Part shown: in pieces, positions 44,584-53,489 of the stretch
How the letters are laid out: the number at the start of each line of letters is the position of its first letter
Position numbering within the stretch: the stretch's first letter is position 1
Assembly: GCF_000737335.2 (NCBI RefSeq)
Contig: NZ_JMCC02000089.1
Span: 62,001-126,000, forward strand
Origin: Enhygromyxa salina
Lineage (GTDB): Bacteria > Myxococcota_A > Polyangia > Nannocystales > Nannocystaceae
Reading direction: 5' to 3'
DNA: 64,000 nucleotides
The notes under the pieces: generated by a model
Seen by the model: only the letters and a program-made list of their open reading frames with translations
What the model was told of the DNA's origin: nothing
Database searches by the model: none
Position numbers and translations under genes: made by a program

Positions 44584-46552
44584 CCGCTGTCCCCTCCCCC
44601 TCCTCGCGCTGGTGCTCGTGGGCGGCGGCGTAGTTGCCACCGAGCGCCAGCAGCTGCGCGTGGGTGCCTCGCTCGATCACATGTCCGTGCTCGAGCACGA
44701 GGATCTCGTCGGCGTGCTCGAGCACGCTCGTGCGGTGCGAGACGATCACCGTTGTCGGCGGCATCGCGCCGCCCTTGCCCGCCTTCAAGCTGCGGATCGC
44801 GTCGACGAGCTTGGTCTCCGTGGCCTGATCCACGGCCGAGAGCACATCGTCGAGCAGCAGCAACTTGGGCTGGCGGTACAGCGCGCGGGCCAGCGCGGTG
44901 CGCTGGCGCTGGCCACCCGAGAGCATGACCCCGCGCTCCCCGACGATCGTGTCGAGGCCCTGGGGCAGCGCCGCGAGGTCGGGGCCGAGGCAGGCCGAGT
45001 CGATCACCTGCGTGAGCCGAGGATCATTGATCTCCGCAGCTCCACTTGGACCGGACTTGCTGGCTGGCGCGGCGCGGTGCCCACGAGCGCGACCCAACGA
45101 GAACCACGCCGGACCGGCCAGCTCCGCGTCGGCCGAGGCCGTGTGCCCGGTCTGCTCGCCGAGCAGCCGGATGTTGTCGCGCAGCGTGGTCGAGAACAAG
45201 AACGGGCTCTGCGGGACCACGGCCATGCCCGCGCGCAGACCCGAGAGCTCCCAGCCGCGAGCGTCGTGACCGTTGATCAGCACCGCGCCCGGCGCGGGCG
45301 TGTGCACCCGCGCGAGCAGGTCGATCAGCGTGGTCTTGCCCGCGCCCGTGCGCCCAAAGATCCCCAAGGTCTGGCCCGCTTCCACGACCACGTTGACCCC
45401 GCGCAGGGCCGGCTCGTCGCGGCCGGGATGGGTGAAGGTCAGATCCCGAAGCTCGACCCGCGGGGCGCTGGCGAACGACTCGCGGTGGGCGATCTCGGGC
45501 AGCTCTGGGTCAGCGTCGAGCAGCGCTTGGACCCGGCTGAGCGAGACGGTCCCACGCGAGAACGCGGTCAGCACCCAGGCCAGCGAGGCCAGGATCGAGA
45601 CCAAGCTGACCAGCAGCGCGGTGAAGGTTGCGAGGTCGCCAACCTCGAGCTCACCCGCGATCACCTGGTTGCCGCCGACCCACAGCACCAACCCGGTACC
45701 AATGTAGCCGGCCAGACCCAGCACCGGCATCGCAAACGCGCGCAGCGAGGCGACCTCGAGCTGCAGCTCCAAGTAGTCGCGGTTGTAACGCTCGAAGCGC
45801 TCGACCGCGGCCTCCTCGGCGACGTGGGCCCGGACCGTGCCGACCCCCGAGAAGCTCTCGAGCACCCGATCCGACAGCGACGCCAGCTTCTCGAGCGAGC
45901 TGCGGATCAGCGCGTAGAACCGCTGGACCGTCCAGCGCATGTAGATCCCCCCGATCAGGACCGGCGTCACGCACCACAGCGTCAGCACCCAGTCGGTGCG
46001 CAGCATTTGGTACAGGTGCATCGGCAGCGCCACGGCGACGTTGCAGACCTGCAGGCCCGCGAACCCAACCAGCAGGCGGACCGACTGGGTGTCGTTGGCG
46101 GCGATCGAGAGCAGCTCCCCCACCTTGCGCCGGGCGTAGAAGGGCCGCTGCAGCGTCAGCAGGTGGGCGAAGAGATCGACCCCGAGCCGATACTGGATGT
46201 CGCGGCCGGGGTTGAAGAACAGCACCCGCGACAAGGTCCGCACGACGATCAACCCGACCGCCAGCAGCATCAGCTCGAGCGCGAGGTTGGAGACCGGCTT
46301 GATCGCCGCGGATGCCAGCTCGCCAAGCTCGACGCCAGCTTGGGTTGCCCCGCTGCGCTCGAGCGTGTTGAGGATCTCGCCGATGACCGTGGGGATCCGA
46401 ACGACCGCCCAGTTGGTGGCGAACAGGGCCGCGAACCCGAACAGGTACGAGACCCAATAGCGGCCCGCGTACCGGTACAAGAAGCTGGACACGGCGCGGA
46501 CCATGCCGACCACGGCGGTCACGCCCGTGGGCTCTGTGTTGGGATCACTCAC
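44576..46552 (-). CDS. ABC exporter half-transporter, degenerate ATPase site
   Basis: The 658-residue partner has the same plan, with Walker A IFGRTGAGKTTL near 398, a canonical LSGGQRQR signature near 541, and Walker B LLLLDDVLSAVD near 561, where Asp replaces the catalytic Glu. That change marks the non-hydrolysing site of heterodimeric exporters. Between Walker A and the signature there is an extra stretch of about 40 residues (TASADAELAGPAWFSLGRA and on) not usual in the family. The start is GTG at 46552. It resembles MdlA-type subunits. Confidence 0.93.
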   Translation of the reverse strand: MSDPNTEPTGVTAVVGMVRAVSSFLYRYAGRYWVSYLFGFAALFATNWAVVRIPTVIGEILNTLERSGATQAGVELGELASAAIKPVSNLALELMLLAVGLIVVRTLSRVLFFNPGRDIQYRLGVDLFAHLLTLQRPFYARRKVGELLSIAANDTQSVRLLVGFAGLQVCNVAVALPMHLYQMLRTDWVLTLWCVTPVLIGGIYMRWTVQRFYALIRSSLEKLASLSDRVLESFSGVGTVRAHVAEEAAVERFERYNRDYLELQLEVASLRAFAMPVLGLAGYIGTGLVLWVGGNQVIAGELEVGDLATFTALLVSLVSILASLAWVLTAFSRGTVSLSRVQALLDADPELPEIAHRESFASAPRVELRDLTFTHPGRDEPALRGVNVVVEAGQTLGIFGRTGAGKTTLIDLLARVHTPAPGAVLINGHDARGWELSGLRAGMAVVPQSPFLFSTTLRDNIRLLGEQTGHTASADAELAGPAWFSLGRARGHRAAPASKSGPSGAAEINDPRLTQVIDSACLGPDLAALPQGLDTIVGERGVMLSGGQRQRTALARALYRQPKLLLLDDVLSAVDQATETKLVDAIRSLKAGKGGAMPPTTVIVSHRTSVLEHADEILVLEHGHVIERGTHAQLLALGGNYAAAHEHQREEGEGTADD

Positions 46553-46620
46553 CGCGAGGCGCGGTTCTACTCCCGAATTCGCCGTCGCGCACGTGTTGCG
46601 GGGCTACCGCGACACGCCCG

Positions 46621-47286
46621 CTACTTCTTCTTTTTCTTCGCGTCCCGCTTGGGCGCCTTGTACAGCGGGTTGACTTCCAGGGTCTCGTCTTTCTCGATCT
46701 CGTCGATCGCAGCCGACACCTTGTCGAGCCGATCGCGGATGTCCTTGATCGCCACAGCGAGCTGCGCGTTGTCGAACACGTCGGGGCTGAGATCGTTGTT
46801 GAGCGCCTCGAAGGCGCGCACCGCCCAGCCAAGATCGGCCTGGGTGTTCCCGCCTTCGACGCCGTTGGCGGTCAGCACGTCGTAGACATCGAGGAACGCC
46901 TTGACGTCCTCTTTGTAGCCCTCTTTGAACTTCTCGAAGCTGCCCTCTTTCTCTTTCCACTTGGGCGCGCCCTTCTCGATCTCGTCGAGGTAGCCGCGCA
47001 TCTCGGTGACGAGCTCGCGGTACTCGGGGACGCGGGTCTTGATGTACTCGCGCGCGCCCTTCTCGAACATGATCGCGTTCTCCGCCGCGATCTCGTCCAT
47101 CGAGTCGTGCCCCGCGGCCTTGCGCGCTTCCGCGAGCTCCTCCGGGGTCATCTCTTTTTCGTAGCTGTGAAGGTCGACGGTCTCCTTCTTCTTGACCTCG
47201 TAGGGGTTTTCCTTGGCGTCACAGGCGGCGAGGCTCAGCCCCGCGATGACCAGGGCGGCGAACGAGGCGGTGATCGAGCGAGTCAT
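46621..47286 (-). CDS. Acidic/helical lipoprotein with Lys-rich tail
   Basis: The 221-residue product has a lipoprotein signal (LVIAGLSLAAC). The mature part is nearly all helical and highly charged (HSYEKEMTPEELAEARKAAG, YRELVTEMRGYLDEIEKGAP) and ends in DAKKKKK. It looks like a periplasmic helical bundle or coiled-coil protein; no family is recognised. Unlike many neighbours, it has a good ribosome-binding site (AGGAG, seven bases from ATG) and a TAGGCT -10 about 18 bases upstream, so it has a short leader. It is divergent from xdhC. Confidence 0.75.
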   Translation of the reverse strand: MTRSITASFAALVIAGLSLAACDAKENPYEVKKKETVDLHSYEKEMTPEELAEARKAAGHDSMDEIAAENAIMFEKGAREYIKTRVPEYRELVTEMRGYLDEIEKGAPKWKEKEGSFEKFKEGYKEDVKAFLDVYDVLTANGVEGGNTQADLGWAVRAFEALNNDLSPDVFDNAQLAVAIKDIRDRLDKVSAAIDEIEKDETLEVNPLYKAPKRDAKKKKK

Positions 47287-47411
47287 GGCGGTTCTCCTGG
47301 GCGCAGCCTATCGCATTTAGCCCCGCTGGGTCTGCCCTCGGCTCGCGCCCAACCTGCGTCGCGCCAACAGCAGCCCTGGCATCGCGCGCAGCCCCCAAGT
47401 AGAACGCTCAC

Positions 47412-48272
47412 ATGACCAAGTCCTCGGCTGTTGGGTCTGCGACGCCCGCCCAGCTGGCGGCGGCGGTGTTCGAGCTGCTCTCGGGCCAGAGCCACCCAGA
47501 GGCCGCCCTCGCAACGGTGATCCGGCGGTCTGGCTCGGCGCCGCAGGTGGTCGGCGCCCGCATGCTGCTCTACGCCGACGGCTCGACGCTCGGCACCGTC
47601 GGCGGCGGGGCGATCGAGCACCAAGTGCTCGAGACCTGCCGGCAAGTGCTGCGTACCGGCAAGCCCCGCACGGTCGAGGCCCACCTGGTCCGGGATCTGG
47701 GCATGTGTTGCGGGGGCGCGATGGAGGTTTTCGTGGAGTACCTACAGGCAGAGTCGAGGCTGATCATCGTCGGTGGCGGGCACGTCGCCCAAGCTCTCGC
47801 TCCGCTCGCGCGGGGGATCGGACTGCGGGTGATCGTCGCGGATGACCGCGAAGAGCTCCTCGAAGATCCAGCGTTCGAGCAGGTCGAGCGCCTGGCGTTT
47901 GACGCCGACGAGATCCACGAGGCGATCCCGGATCTCAACGAGCGCGACTACATCGTCATCGTGACCCGCGACCACGCCCGCGACGAGCGAGCGCTGGCCA
48001 AGCTGATCGAGCTGCCGCACGCGTACCTGGGCATGATCGGCAGCCGCCGCAAGGTCCACACGGTGCTGGCCCGCGTGCTGCGGCGCTACGACGAGCGCGG
48101 GCGGGCGCGGCCGGATCTGTCGCGCGTGCACGCGCCGGTCGGGCTCGCGCTTGGCGGCCGCACCCCGCCGGAGATCGCCGTGAGCATCGCCGCGGAGCTG
48201 ATCGCCCTGCGCCACGGCGGCGACGGCTCGTCCATGAACATGGTCGACGCTGCGATCGGGCGCGTCTCATAG
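47412..48272 (+). CDS. XdhC/CoxF family molybdenum-enzyme maturation protein
   Basis: XdhC binds the molybdenum cofactor and inserts its sulfurated form into xanthine dehydrogenase-type enzymes. The 286-residue protein has the N-terminal domain (ATVIRRSGSAPQVVGARMLL, GTVGGGAIEHQVLE, and the Cys motif LGMCCGGAMEVFVE) and a C-terminal Rossmann domain (RLIIVGGGHVAQALAPLARG, YLGMIGSRRKV, GLALGGRTPPEIAVSI). No xanthine dehydrogenase genes are in the window, so the client is elsewhere. It ends with a six-base overlap against the MobA-like gene, which acts in the same cofactor path. Confidence 0.92.
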   Translation: MTKSSAVGSATPAQLAAAVFELLSGQSHPEAALATVIRRSGSAPQVVGARMLLYADGSTLGTVGGGAIEHQVLETCRQVLRTGKPRTVEAHLVRDLGMCCGGAMEVFVEYLQAESRLIIVGGGHVAQALAPLARGIGLRVIVADDREELLEDPAFEQVERLAFDADEIHEAIPDLNERDYIVIVTRDHARDERALAKLIELPHAYLGMIGSRRKVHTVLARVLRRYDERGRARPDLSRVHAPVGLALGGRTPPEIAVSIAAELIALRHGGDGSSMNMVDAAIGRVS

Positions 48273-48890
48273 ATCCGTCGCGGGCGACGACAGCCTTGCC
48301 AGCTGGTCTGGCGTGTCGATGTTGTCGAGCACGCCTTCGTCGTCGACCTCGAGCTTGCGGCGCTGTCCTGACGCGGCCCCGCGGATCAGCGTGCGGGCGG
48401 TCTCGTGGCGTGGATCGAGGCTGGCCAGCGCCTGGAACAGCGCCCGCGGCCACAGCAAGGGATGACCCGAGCGGCCCGCGTGGCTTGGCTGCCACACACA
48501 ATCGGGCTCCGCCGCGGCGCTGGCCAGCAGCGCGCTGACAGTCTGCGGCCGAACCCGCGGCCGCTCCACGTGGTGGACCAACACCGCGTCGAGCAGGGGC
48601 TCGAGCTCGAGCGCGCGGGCCAACCCGCACTGCAGGCTCGACAGCGGCCCGAGCTGCCACCGGTGATTGTGGACCAGCTCCGCGCCCGCGATCGCCCCGG
48701 CGTGCGGGTCCAGCGGGTGCGCCCCATCGACCACCAACACCCACGCGCACCCCGCCTGGCGCAGCAGCTCCACGCCGATCCCCACGAAGGGGCGGCCCTC
48801 GAACTCGAGCAGCGCCTTCGCCCGGCCCATGCGCTGCGACGCGCCCCCGGCCAGGATCAGCCCCGCGACACGCCGACGACCCAAGCTCAC
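48267..48890 (-). CDS. MobA/MocA-like nucleotidyltransferase
   Basis: The 207-residue protein has the molybdopterin nucleotidyltransferase signature VAGLILAGGASQRMGRAKALLEFEG (LAGG-x-SxRMG-x-K), then WVLVVDG, and a C-terminal segment with GHPLLW and DIDTPDQL-like text (LDNIDTPDQLARL). Members add CMP or GMP to molybdopterin; next to xdhC the CTP-using MocA role is more likely than MobA. The start is a GTG at 48890, ten bases after the stop of the lipoprotein gene upstream, so cotranscription is likely. It overlaps the xdhC end by six bases. Confidence 0.88.
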   Translation of the reverse strand: MSLGRRRVAGLILAGGASQRMGRAKALLEFEGRPFVGIGVELLRQAGCAWVLVVDGAHPLDPHAGAIAGAELVHNHRWQLGPLSSLQCGLARALELEPLLDAVLVHHVERPRVRPQTVSALLASAAAEPDCVWQPSHAGRSGHPLLWPRALFQALASLDPRHETARTLIRGAASGQRRKLEVDDEGVLDNIDTPDQLARLSSPATDL

Positions 48891-48900
48891 CGCGGCGAGC

Positions 48901-50751
48901 TCACTGCGGCGACTGGACTTGCGTCGCGTCCCGGGCCTCGTCGACCGACTTGACCAGCTCGACGACGCTCTTGACCTTGGCGGGGTCCGTGAACAGCAGC
49001 GACTTGGGCACGCCAAACCCGAACACACCGTTGGTGTCATCGAGCCGCAGCGCGAACGCGATCTCACCCGTGATCGCCAGCCCCAGCAGCTTGTCGCGGG
49101 CCTTGGTCGCGGCCTTGCGGACCTCGGCGGGCTCGTCCGCGTCGGCGGCGACCACCGTGAAGCCCATCTCGCCAAGCTCGACTGGGTTGAAGATCACGCA
49201 GTACTGGCAGCCGTCGGACAGCTTGCGCGCGAGCGCCAAGCCGCCGCCGCCCTCGAGCCCGTCGTCGGACGACTTGCCGAGCCGCCGACCCACATCGTTC
49301 ATGAGGCTCTTTTGCCCGACGCCGATCGCCACGATCAGCTTGCCGTCGGCGACGACCGAAGAGATCTCGAGCTGCGGCTTCTTGTCGCCAACTAGCCACC
49401 CGATGTCCCTCATGTCGTCTTGCATGTCCTTGGGGATCGTCACGGTCAGCAGATCGCCCTTGGCCTTGCCGGCCTTGACCCCGTCCTTCTTGAAGCTGAC
49501 TTTGTAGGCGTGGTCCGGGCTGTTGCCGGCCAGCGCGATGTGATCCTGCAGGGCCTTCTCGGCCGCGCCCATCACCTTGCGCATCGAATCGCGGGCCGCC
49601 TTCTCGTCTTTGACCTCGGCCGCGAGCACCAGCGTGAACTTGCCCTTCTCGATGTAGGCCGCGGCCAGCACCTCGGTGCGCACGGCGTCTAGGATCCCGT
49701 GGGCGCCAGCGAGGACCTGGTCGACGTAGCCATCGAAGGGCGCGGGGATCTCGTTGACTGGGATCTGCTTGTCCAGCACGTTGTGCAGCAGCTTGGGATC
49801 GCCCCACGGCATCACCCACGCGAACATGGCTTCGCCGGGCAGGGCCTTGGCGAGCGCGCTGGGGGACTGCGTGGCGGGGCCGATCGGATCGAGACCCAGC
49901 CGCCCAAACGGAGCTTCCACGCCGGTGCGGGCCGACAGATCCCGGTTGGTGCCGAAGTCGAGCGCGAGCTCGATGTTCTTGGTCTCGTTGATGATCGAGC
50001 TGAGCGTGCGCGACAGCCCAGGCGGCAGCGGGATCAGCTCGCTGACGTCGATGTTGACCGGCGGAATGTTCGTGGCGGCGACCTTGATGCGCGGCTGGTT
50101 GGCGCCGACCTGGACCTTACCCGGCAGGCTGTTGGCCAGATCGAGCCCCTCCATGCTCAGGGCGATCTCGAGGGCCTTGGGCTGCGCGCGGAAGAACAGC
50201 TTGGCGTCCTCCTCGACCAGCTGCCACAAGTTCTGGCCCATCGGCTGCGGCTGCATGCCAGCCGGCATGCTCTCGATCGCACGCACGGCATCGATTGCGC
50301 TCAGCGCCAGCGAGAGATCCACGTCGGCGTCGGTGACACCCGGCTGATCGTCGTGCGGAAAACCAAGCTGCATCGCGTGCACGCCGTCGAGATCGATCGA
50401 CTCGAGGAAGCCCGGACCAAAGCCCTCTTGGATCAGCGAGACCGCGACTAGATTGCGCAGCTCGATCGGCGGCGCGCCAGGCTCCGGGGGCGACCACATG
50501 TTGAGCAGCTTCGAGCCGGCGTCGAGCATGTCGCCGATCTCCGTGACGCTGGCCGAAACCTCGATCTTCTCGATCGGTCCACGCTTCACGTCGCGGCCTT
50601 GGCTGCCGGGGTTGACCCGCGCAGACTCTGCTTGGCCGTCGCCCTCGCCGGCGATCTTGACGTTGGTGTTGCTGTTCTTGGTGCAGGAGGCGAGCGGCGC
50701 GGCCAACAGTAGGGCCGCGCAGAAGGACGCTCGGGTTCGGCATGCGCGCAT
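48901..50751 (-). CDS. Large secreted lipoprotein of unknown function
   Basis: The 616-residue product has a lipoprotein signal (AALLLAAPLASC) and a long extracytoplasmic part. It alternates strands and helices (ALPGEAMFAWVMPWGDPKLL, VLAAAYIEKGKFTLVLAAEV, PQLEISSVVADGKLIVAIGV), a style seen in DUF3352-like secreted proteins, but I do not claim the family. Two cysteines (GCQYCVIF) are close together near residue 500. Start: the ATG at 50751 with TATCCT seven bases upstream. It may be cotranscribed with the MobA-like gene. Confidence 0.72.
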   Translation of the reverse strand: MRACRTRASFCAALLLAAPLASCTKNSNTNVKIAGEGDGQAESARVNPGSQGRDVKRGPIEKIEVSASVTEIGDMLDAGSKLLNMWSPPEPGAPPIELRNLVAVSLIQEGFGPGFLESIDLDGVHAMQLGFPHDDQPGVTDADVDLSLALSAIDAVRAIESMPAGMQPQPMGQNLWQLVEEDAKLFFRAQPKALEIALSMEGLDLANSLPGKVQVGANQPRIKVAATNIPPVNIDVSELIPLPPGLSRTLSSIINETKNIELALDFGTNRDLSARTGVEAPFGRLGLDPIGPATQSPSALAKALPGEAMFAWVMPWGDPKLLHNVLDKQIPVNEIPAPFDGYVDQVLAGAHGILDAVRTEVLAAAYIEKGKFTLVLAAEVKDEKAARDSMRKVMGAAEKALQDHIALAGNSPDHAYKVSFKKDGVKAGKAKGDLLTVTIPKDMQDDMRDIGWLVGDKKPQLEISSVVADGKLIVAIGVGQKSLMNDVGRRLGKSSDDGLEGGGGLALARKLSDGCQYCVIFNPVELGEMGFTVVAADADEPAEVRKAATKARDKLLGLAITGEIAFALRLDDTNGVFGFGVPKSLLFTDPAKVKSVVELVKSVDEARDATQVQSPQ

Positions 50752-50836
50752 GCGCCGGAGGATAGCTGGTTTCCTCGGCCTGGCCGCATGTGAGCCCGAG
50801 TCCGCGGCGCGTGGACACATCGGCTAACCTCCGGGG
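50752..50836. promoter_or_regulatory. Divergent promoters, both leaderless type
   Basis: Minus strand: TATCCT (50764-50759) ends seven bases before the ATG at 50751. Plus strand: TAACCT (50825-50830) ends six bases before the GTG at 50837. Neither gene has a ribosome-binding site. No -35 is clear. Confidence 0.5.
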
Positions 50837-51703
50837 GTGGTCGACCTCGAGCGTTTCCTCGATCTGGTCCGTCGTGAGCTTCGCTGTGATGACGCTCGCT
50901 TTGAGTTCGGAGGCCAACCGCCGCAGTCCGACGACTGCGTGTTCGCCGAGCTGCCCGGGGGCTGGCGCGTCGTCGCCCTGTTCAGCGCCCCGCTCGAAGA
51001 CGGCGGCGGGCCCGAGGCCAAGCTCGTCGCCCTCGTCGAGACCTTCTCGGGGATCGGCGGTCGCATCGAAGCCCGGCGTCCGCGAATGTCCGCCGGCCCG
51101 GTCGCGCGTGAGCTCGACGACGCGCTCGCGCTGCTCGCCGAGAAGGCCAACGCGCTGCAGGCAGTCGTGATCGACGAAGACTCGCCCGTGCTGTGGGGCA
51201 GCTCCGAGGCCCCGCCCGGACCCGAGGACGTAGAAGTCATCATGTGGATCGGCGAGCTGGCCGACAGCGCCGCAGCAGCTGGACTCGACATGACCGAGCT
51301 CGTGCAGCTCGACGAGACCAAGCTCCGCGAGCGGGTCACCGGGCTCGAGCCTCGCAAGCTCCGCGAGCGGCTGCTTCGCAAGCTGCCAGCGATCCGCGAG
51401 TTCGGTGAGCACCGCGACGCCCAGGGGTGGGCCGCCCACTTTGCGACCTGTCGCGCGATCGCAGCGGTCCGCCGCGCGCCCGAGCGGCACGAGGCGATCG
51501 AGGATGATCTGGGCTGGTTCGCGCGGGACTTTGGCGGCATCTATCACGTGATCTTGGTCTACGGCGGCCGGTTCTCGGAGCTCGGCGCGGCCGGGGTGAT
51601 GCTGCGGGCGTTGCCGGCGATCGAGAAGCTGGTGCTGTCGCTGCCGCCAATTGATCCGCCGCCCAAGGGCGCGCGGGTCCTACCGTTTCGCCGCCGCGGC
51701 TGA
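50837..51703 (+). CDS. Hypothetical soluble protein
   Basis: I do not recognise this 288-residue protein. There is no signal peptide or TM span. The first half is mixed alpha/beta, with VVIDEDSPVLWGSSEAPPGPED near residue 110, a phrase that recalls Roadblock/LC7- or GAF-like small-molecule or GTPase-partner domains. The second half is helical and basic (ETKLRERVTGLEPRKLRERLL) and ends in PPKGARVLPFRRRG. Start: GTG, supported by TAACCT six bases upstream. It ends convergently, twelve bases from the WGR-ligase gene. Confidence 0.68.
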   Translation: MVDLERFLDLVRRELRCDDARFEFGGQPPQSDDCVFAELPGGWRVVALFSAPLEDGGGPEAKLVALVETFSGIGGRIEARRPRMSAGPVARELDDALALLAEKANALQAVVIDEDSPVLWGSSEAPPGPEDVEVIMWIGELADSAAAAGLDMTELVQLDETKLRERVTGLEPRKLRERLLRKLPAIREFGEHRDAQGWAAHFATCRAIAAVRRAPERHEAIEDDLGWFARDFGGIYHVILVYGGRFSELGAAGVMLRALPAIEKLVLSLPPIDPPPKGARVLPFRRRG

Positions 51704-51715
51704 CCCGACTCCCGT

Positions 51716-52861
51716 TCAGTGCTCGTGGACGTCACGGCGGGTCTTCTCGAGCTGGTCCAAACCACACTCGAGCCCCGGCTTGTCGTCGCGCAGCCGGATG
51801 AACACCGGCTGGTACAGCTGCTCATCGTCGGTCGCATACAAGTAGCGAACCTCCGCGACCGGCTGCTCGCCCGCCGACAGCCGCGCGTCGAGATCCGCCC
51901 GCGATTCGTTGGTCGTCCCCGCGAACACCTTGCCGACCTCGCGCAGCACACCGCCCGCGTACACCCCCATCCGATACGCGTTGCCAGCGTTCTCGAGGAT
52001 CACCACGTCGGCCGACTTGATGAATTTGTGCTTGAGCTGATCGCCCCCCGAGCTAGGCCGCCCAGACGTGTAGACCGCGTTGACCCGCTTGAACACGATG
52101 CCCTCCGCGTTGCCCGCAACCAGCCGATCATACAGCGCCTGCTTGGCCGCCTGCCCCTGCGCATACTCCAGGATCCGAATCGGCGCATCGACAGCCGGCT
52201 CGATCTCCGCGTCGAGTCGCTCCCACCGCTCGAGGTAGCCAAGCCCACGCAGATCCTCCCCCCCGATCTTCAACACATCAAACAACCAATAGCTGGGCCC
52301 GTCCGCCCCAGACATCAACTCGCCATCGATCACCGTGCCCTGCGGCACCGAGTCGAGCGCCGCGAGGATCGAAGCATGAATCGTCGTCAGCTGCCCCGCC
52401 CGATTGGTGGCCCGGATCGTCTCGTCGACATGCACCAGCACCCGATTGCCATCGAGCTTCTGCTGCGCGATCACCCGATCATCCAAGATCAACCCCGCCA
52501 ACGCCCCCGGATCGATCGCGTTGAGCAGCTGCGCCCCCTGCCCAACCTTCTCCCGACCCCCCGTCACCCGACTCCCCGACCCCTCCCCCTCGGGCGGCGC
52601 CACAGCCTGCGGCCGCACCACCTCGGTCAGCTCCTCGTACCCCTTCGAGGTCTTCTGATGCACCAGCCTCGCAAACGCCTTCTCCGCCGCCGCCAACGGC
52701 ACCTTCACCGCCTTCTTCCCCCGACTCAACTTCGCCCCCCGCCGCCCCCACTCGACCTCGACGCTGTACACCCCACCCCCATCATCGAGCAACGTCGCGT
52801 TATAGACCTTGTCCGACTTGCCCTCCTGAAAGAACAACTGAATCGACCGCACGACCGTCAT
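51716..52861 (-). CDS. WGR-domain ATP-dependent DNA ligase
   Basis: The 381-residue protein fuses two domains. Residues 1-80 form a WGR domain (VYNATLLDDGGGVYSVEVEW with the WGR at 39-41), a nucleic-acid-binding module found in PARPs and MolR-type proteins. Residues 120-375 are a nucleotidyltransferase: motif I QQKLDGNRVLV (Lys135 as the AMP-attachment site), DGELMSGADGPSYWLFDVL, and EGIVFKRVNAVYTSG with KHKFIKSADVV as motifs IV-V. The adenylation core is present; a C-terminal OB domain is short. The start ATG follows TATGCT by six bases. The upstream gap carries two family D elements, then a SWIM-SNF2 gene. A repair role is inferred. Confidence 0.88.
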   Translation of the reverse strand: MTVVRSIQLFFQEGKSDKVYNATLLDDGGGVYSVEVEWGRRGAKLSRGKKAVKVPLAAAEKAFARLVHQKTSKGYEELTEVVRPQAVAPPEGEGSGSRVTGGREKVGQGAQLLNAIDPGALAGLILDDRVIAQQKLDGNRVLVHVDETIRATNRAGQLTTIHASILAALDSVPQGTVIDGELMSGADGPSYWLFDVLKIGGEDLRGLGYLERWERLDAEIEPAVDAPIRILEYAQGQAAKQALYDRLVAGNAEGIVFKRVNAVYTSGRPSSGGDQLKHKFIKSADVVILENAGNAYRMGVYAGGVLREVGKVFAGTTNESRADLDARLSAGEQPVAEVRYLYATDDEQLYQPVFIRLRDDKPGLECGLDQLEKTRRDVHEH

Positions 52862-52867
52862 GCCCAC

Positions 52868-52873
52868 AGCATA
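52868..52873 (-). promoter_or_regulatory. -10 element for leaderless WGR-ligase
   Basis: On the minus strand TATGCT is followed by GTGGGC and the ATG, a six-base spacing, with no ribosome-binding site. Confidence 0.6.
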
Positions 52874-52993
52874 TACCCGCAACTCCCACACCAGACCCAA
52901 AGTCCGTTCCGGCCCAGATACACAGCTCGTTCGAGGCTGGATGCCCAGACCTCCACCTGCCAGGTTCGGAGAGACAGCTTCGATCAACGTGGA

Positions 52994-53153
52994 GCGCACA
53001 CAAGGCCGCAGACGGTCCCAACCCGGCGTATCTACGCACGTGGAGATTAACGAAGAGAAGCCCCGTCGGGCCAAGACGAAGGCACCAAAGGAAGCGGGCT
53101 CACGAGACTGGAGTAGACCGTAGCCGGGTTGGGACCGTCTGCAGCCCGTGCGC
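52994..53153. repeat. Family D element, copy 1 (160 nt)
   Basis: A perfect 20-bp inverted repeat (53008-53027 with 53123-53142) encloses a conserved loop of about 95 bases (GTATCTACGCACGTGGAGAT, then GACTGGAGTAGACC). An outer helix GCGCAC/GTGCGC (52994-52999 with 53148-53153) closes it. The whole gap from 52862 to 53489 holds no gene; it contains this copy, 21-bp tandem repeats and copy 2. Confidence 0.9.
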
Positions 53154-53167
53154 GGTCCCCATCGGCA

Positions 53168-53246
53168 CACCAACCTCCGCGAACACCACCCCAACCTCCG
53201 CGAACACCACCCCAACCCCCGCAACCACCACACCAACCTCCGCCGC
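53168..53246. repeat. C-rich tandem repeat, 21-bp period, four units
   Basis: CAACCTCCGCGAACACCACCC and close variants start at 53171, 53192, 53213 and 53234. The array lies directly after family D copy 1. A similar C-rich array with a 41-42-bp period follows copy 3 (63190-63311). Confidence 0.8.
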
Positions 53247-53278
53247 CTGAATCGGAGCAATCGTCCAACAGACGAGGA

Positions 53279-53438
53279 GCGCACACAAGGCCGCAGACGG
53301 TCCCAAACCGGCGTATCTACGCACGTGGAGATTAACGAAGAGAAGCGCCGTCGGGCCAATGAGCAGCAACGAAAGGAAGCGGGGTCACGAGACTGGAGTA
53401 GACCGTAGCCGGTTTGGGACCGTCTGCAGCCCGTGCGC
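53279..53438. repeat. Family D element, copy 2 (160 nt)
   Basis: The stem 53293-53312 with 53408-53427 is again a perfect 20 bp. Relative to copy 1, one base on the left arm (C to A) is matched by G to T on the right, so pairing is kept. The outer helix GCGCAC/GTGCGC is at 53279-53284 and 53433-53438. Confidence 0.9.
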
Positions 53439-53489
53439 GGTGCCCCGCCGGACACCACACACCCCCGCAAACAACCAAACACCGCCCGA

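Noticed and set aside
53041..53122. Shared short peptide (EINEEK..RRA...EAGSRDWSRP) in the three family D copies.
   Set aside because: Differences between copies change residues freely while stem pairing is kept, so the constraint is on structure, not on protein.
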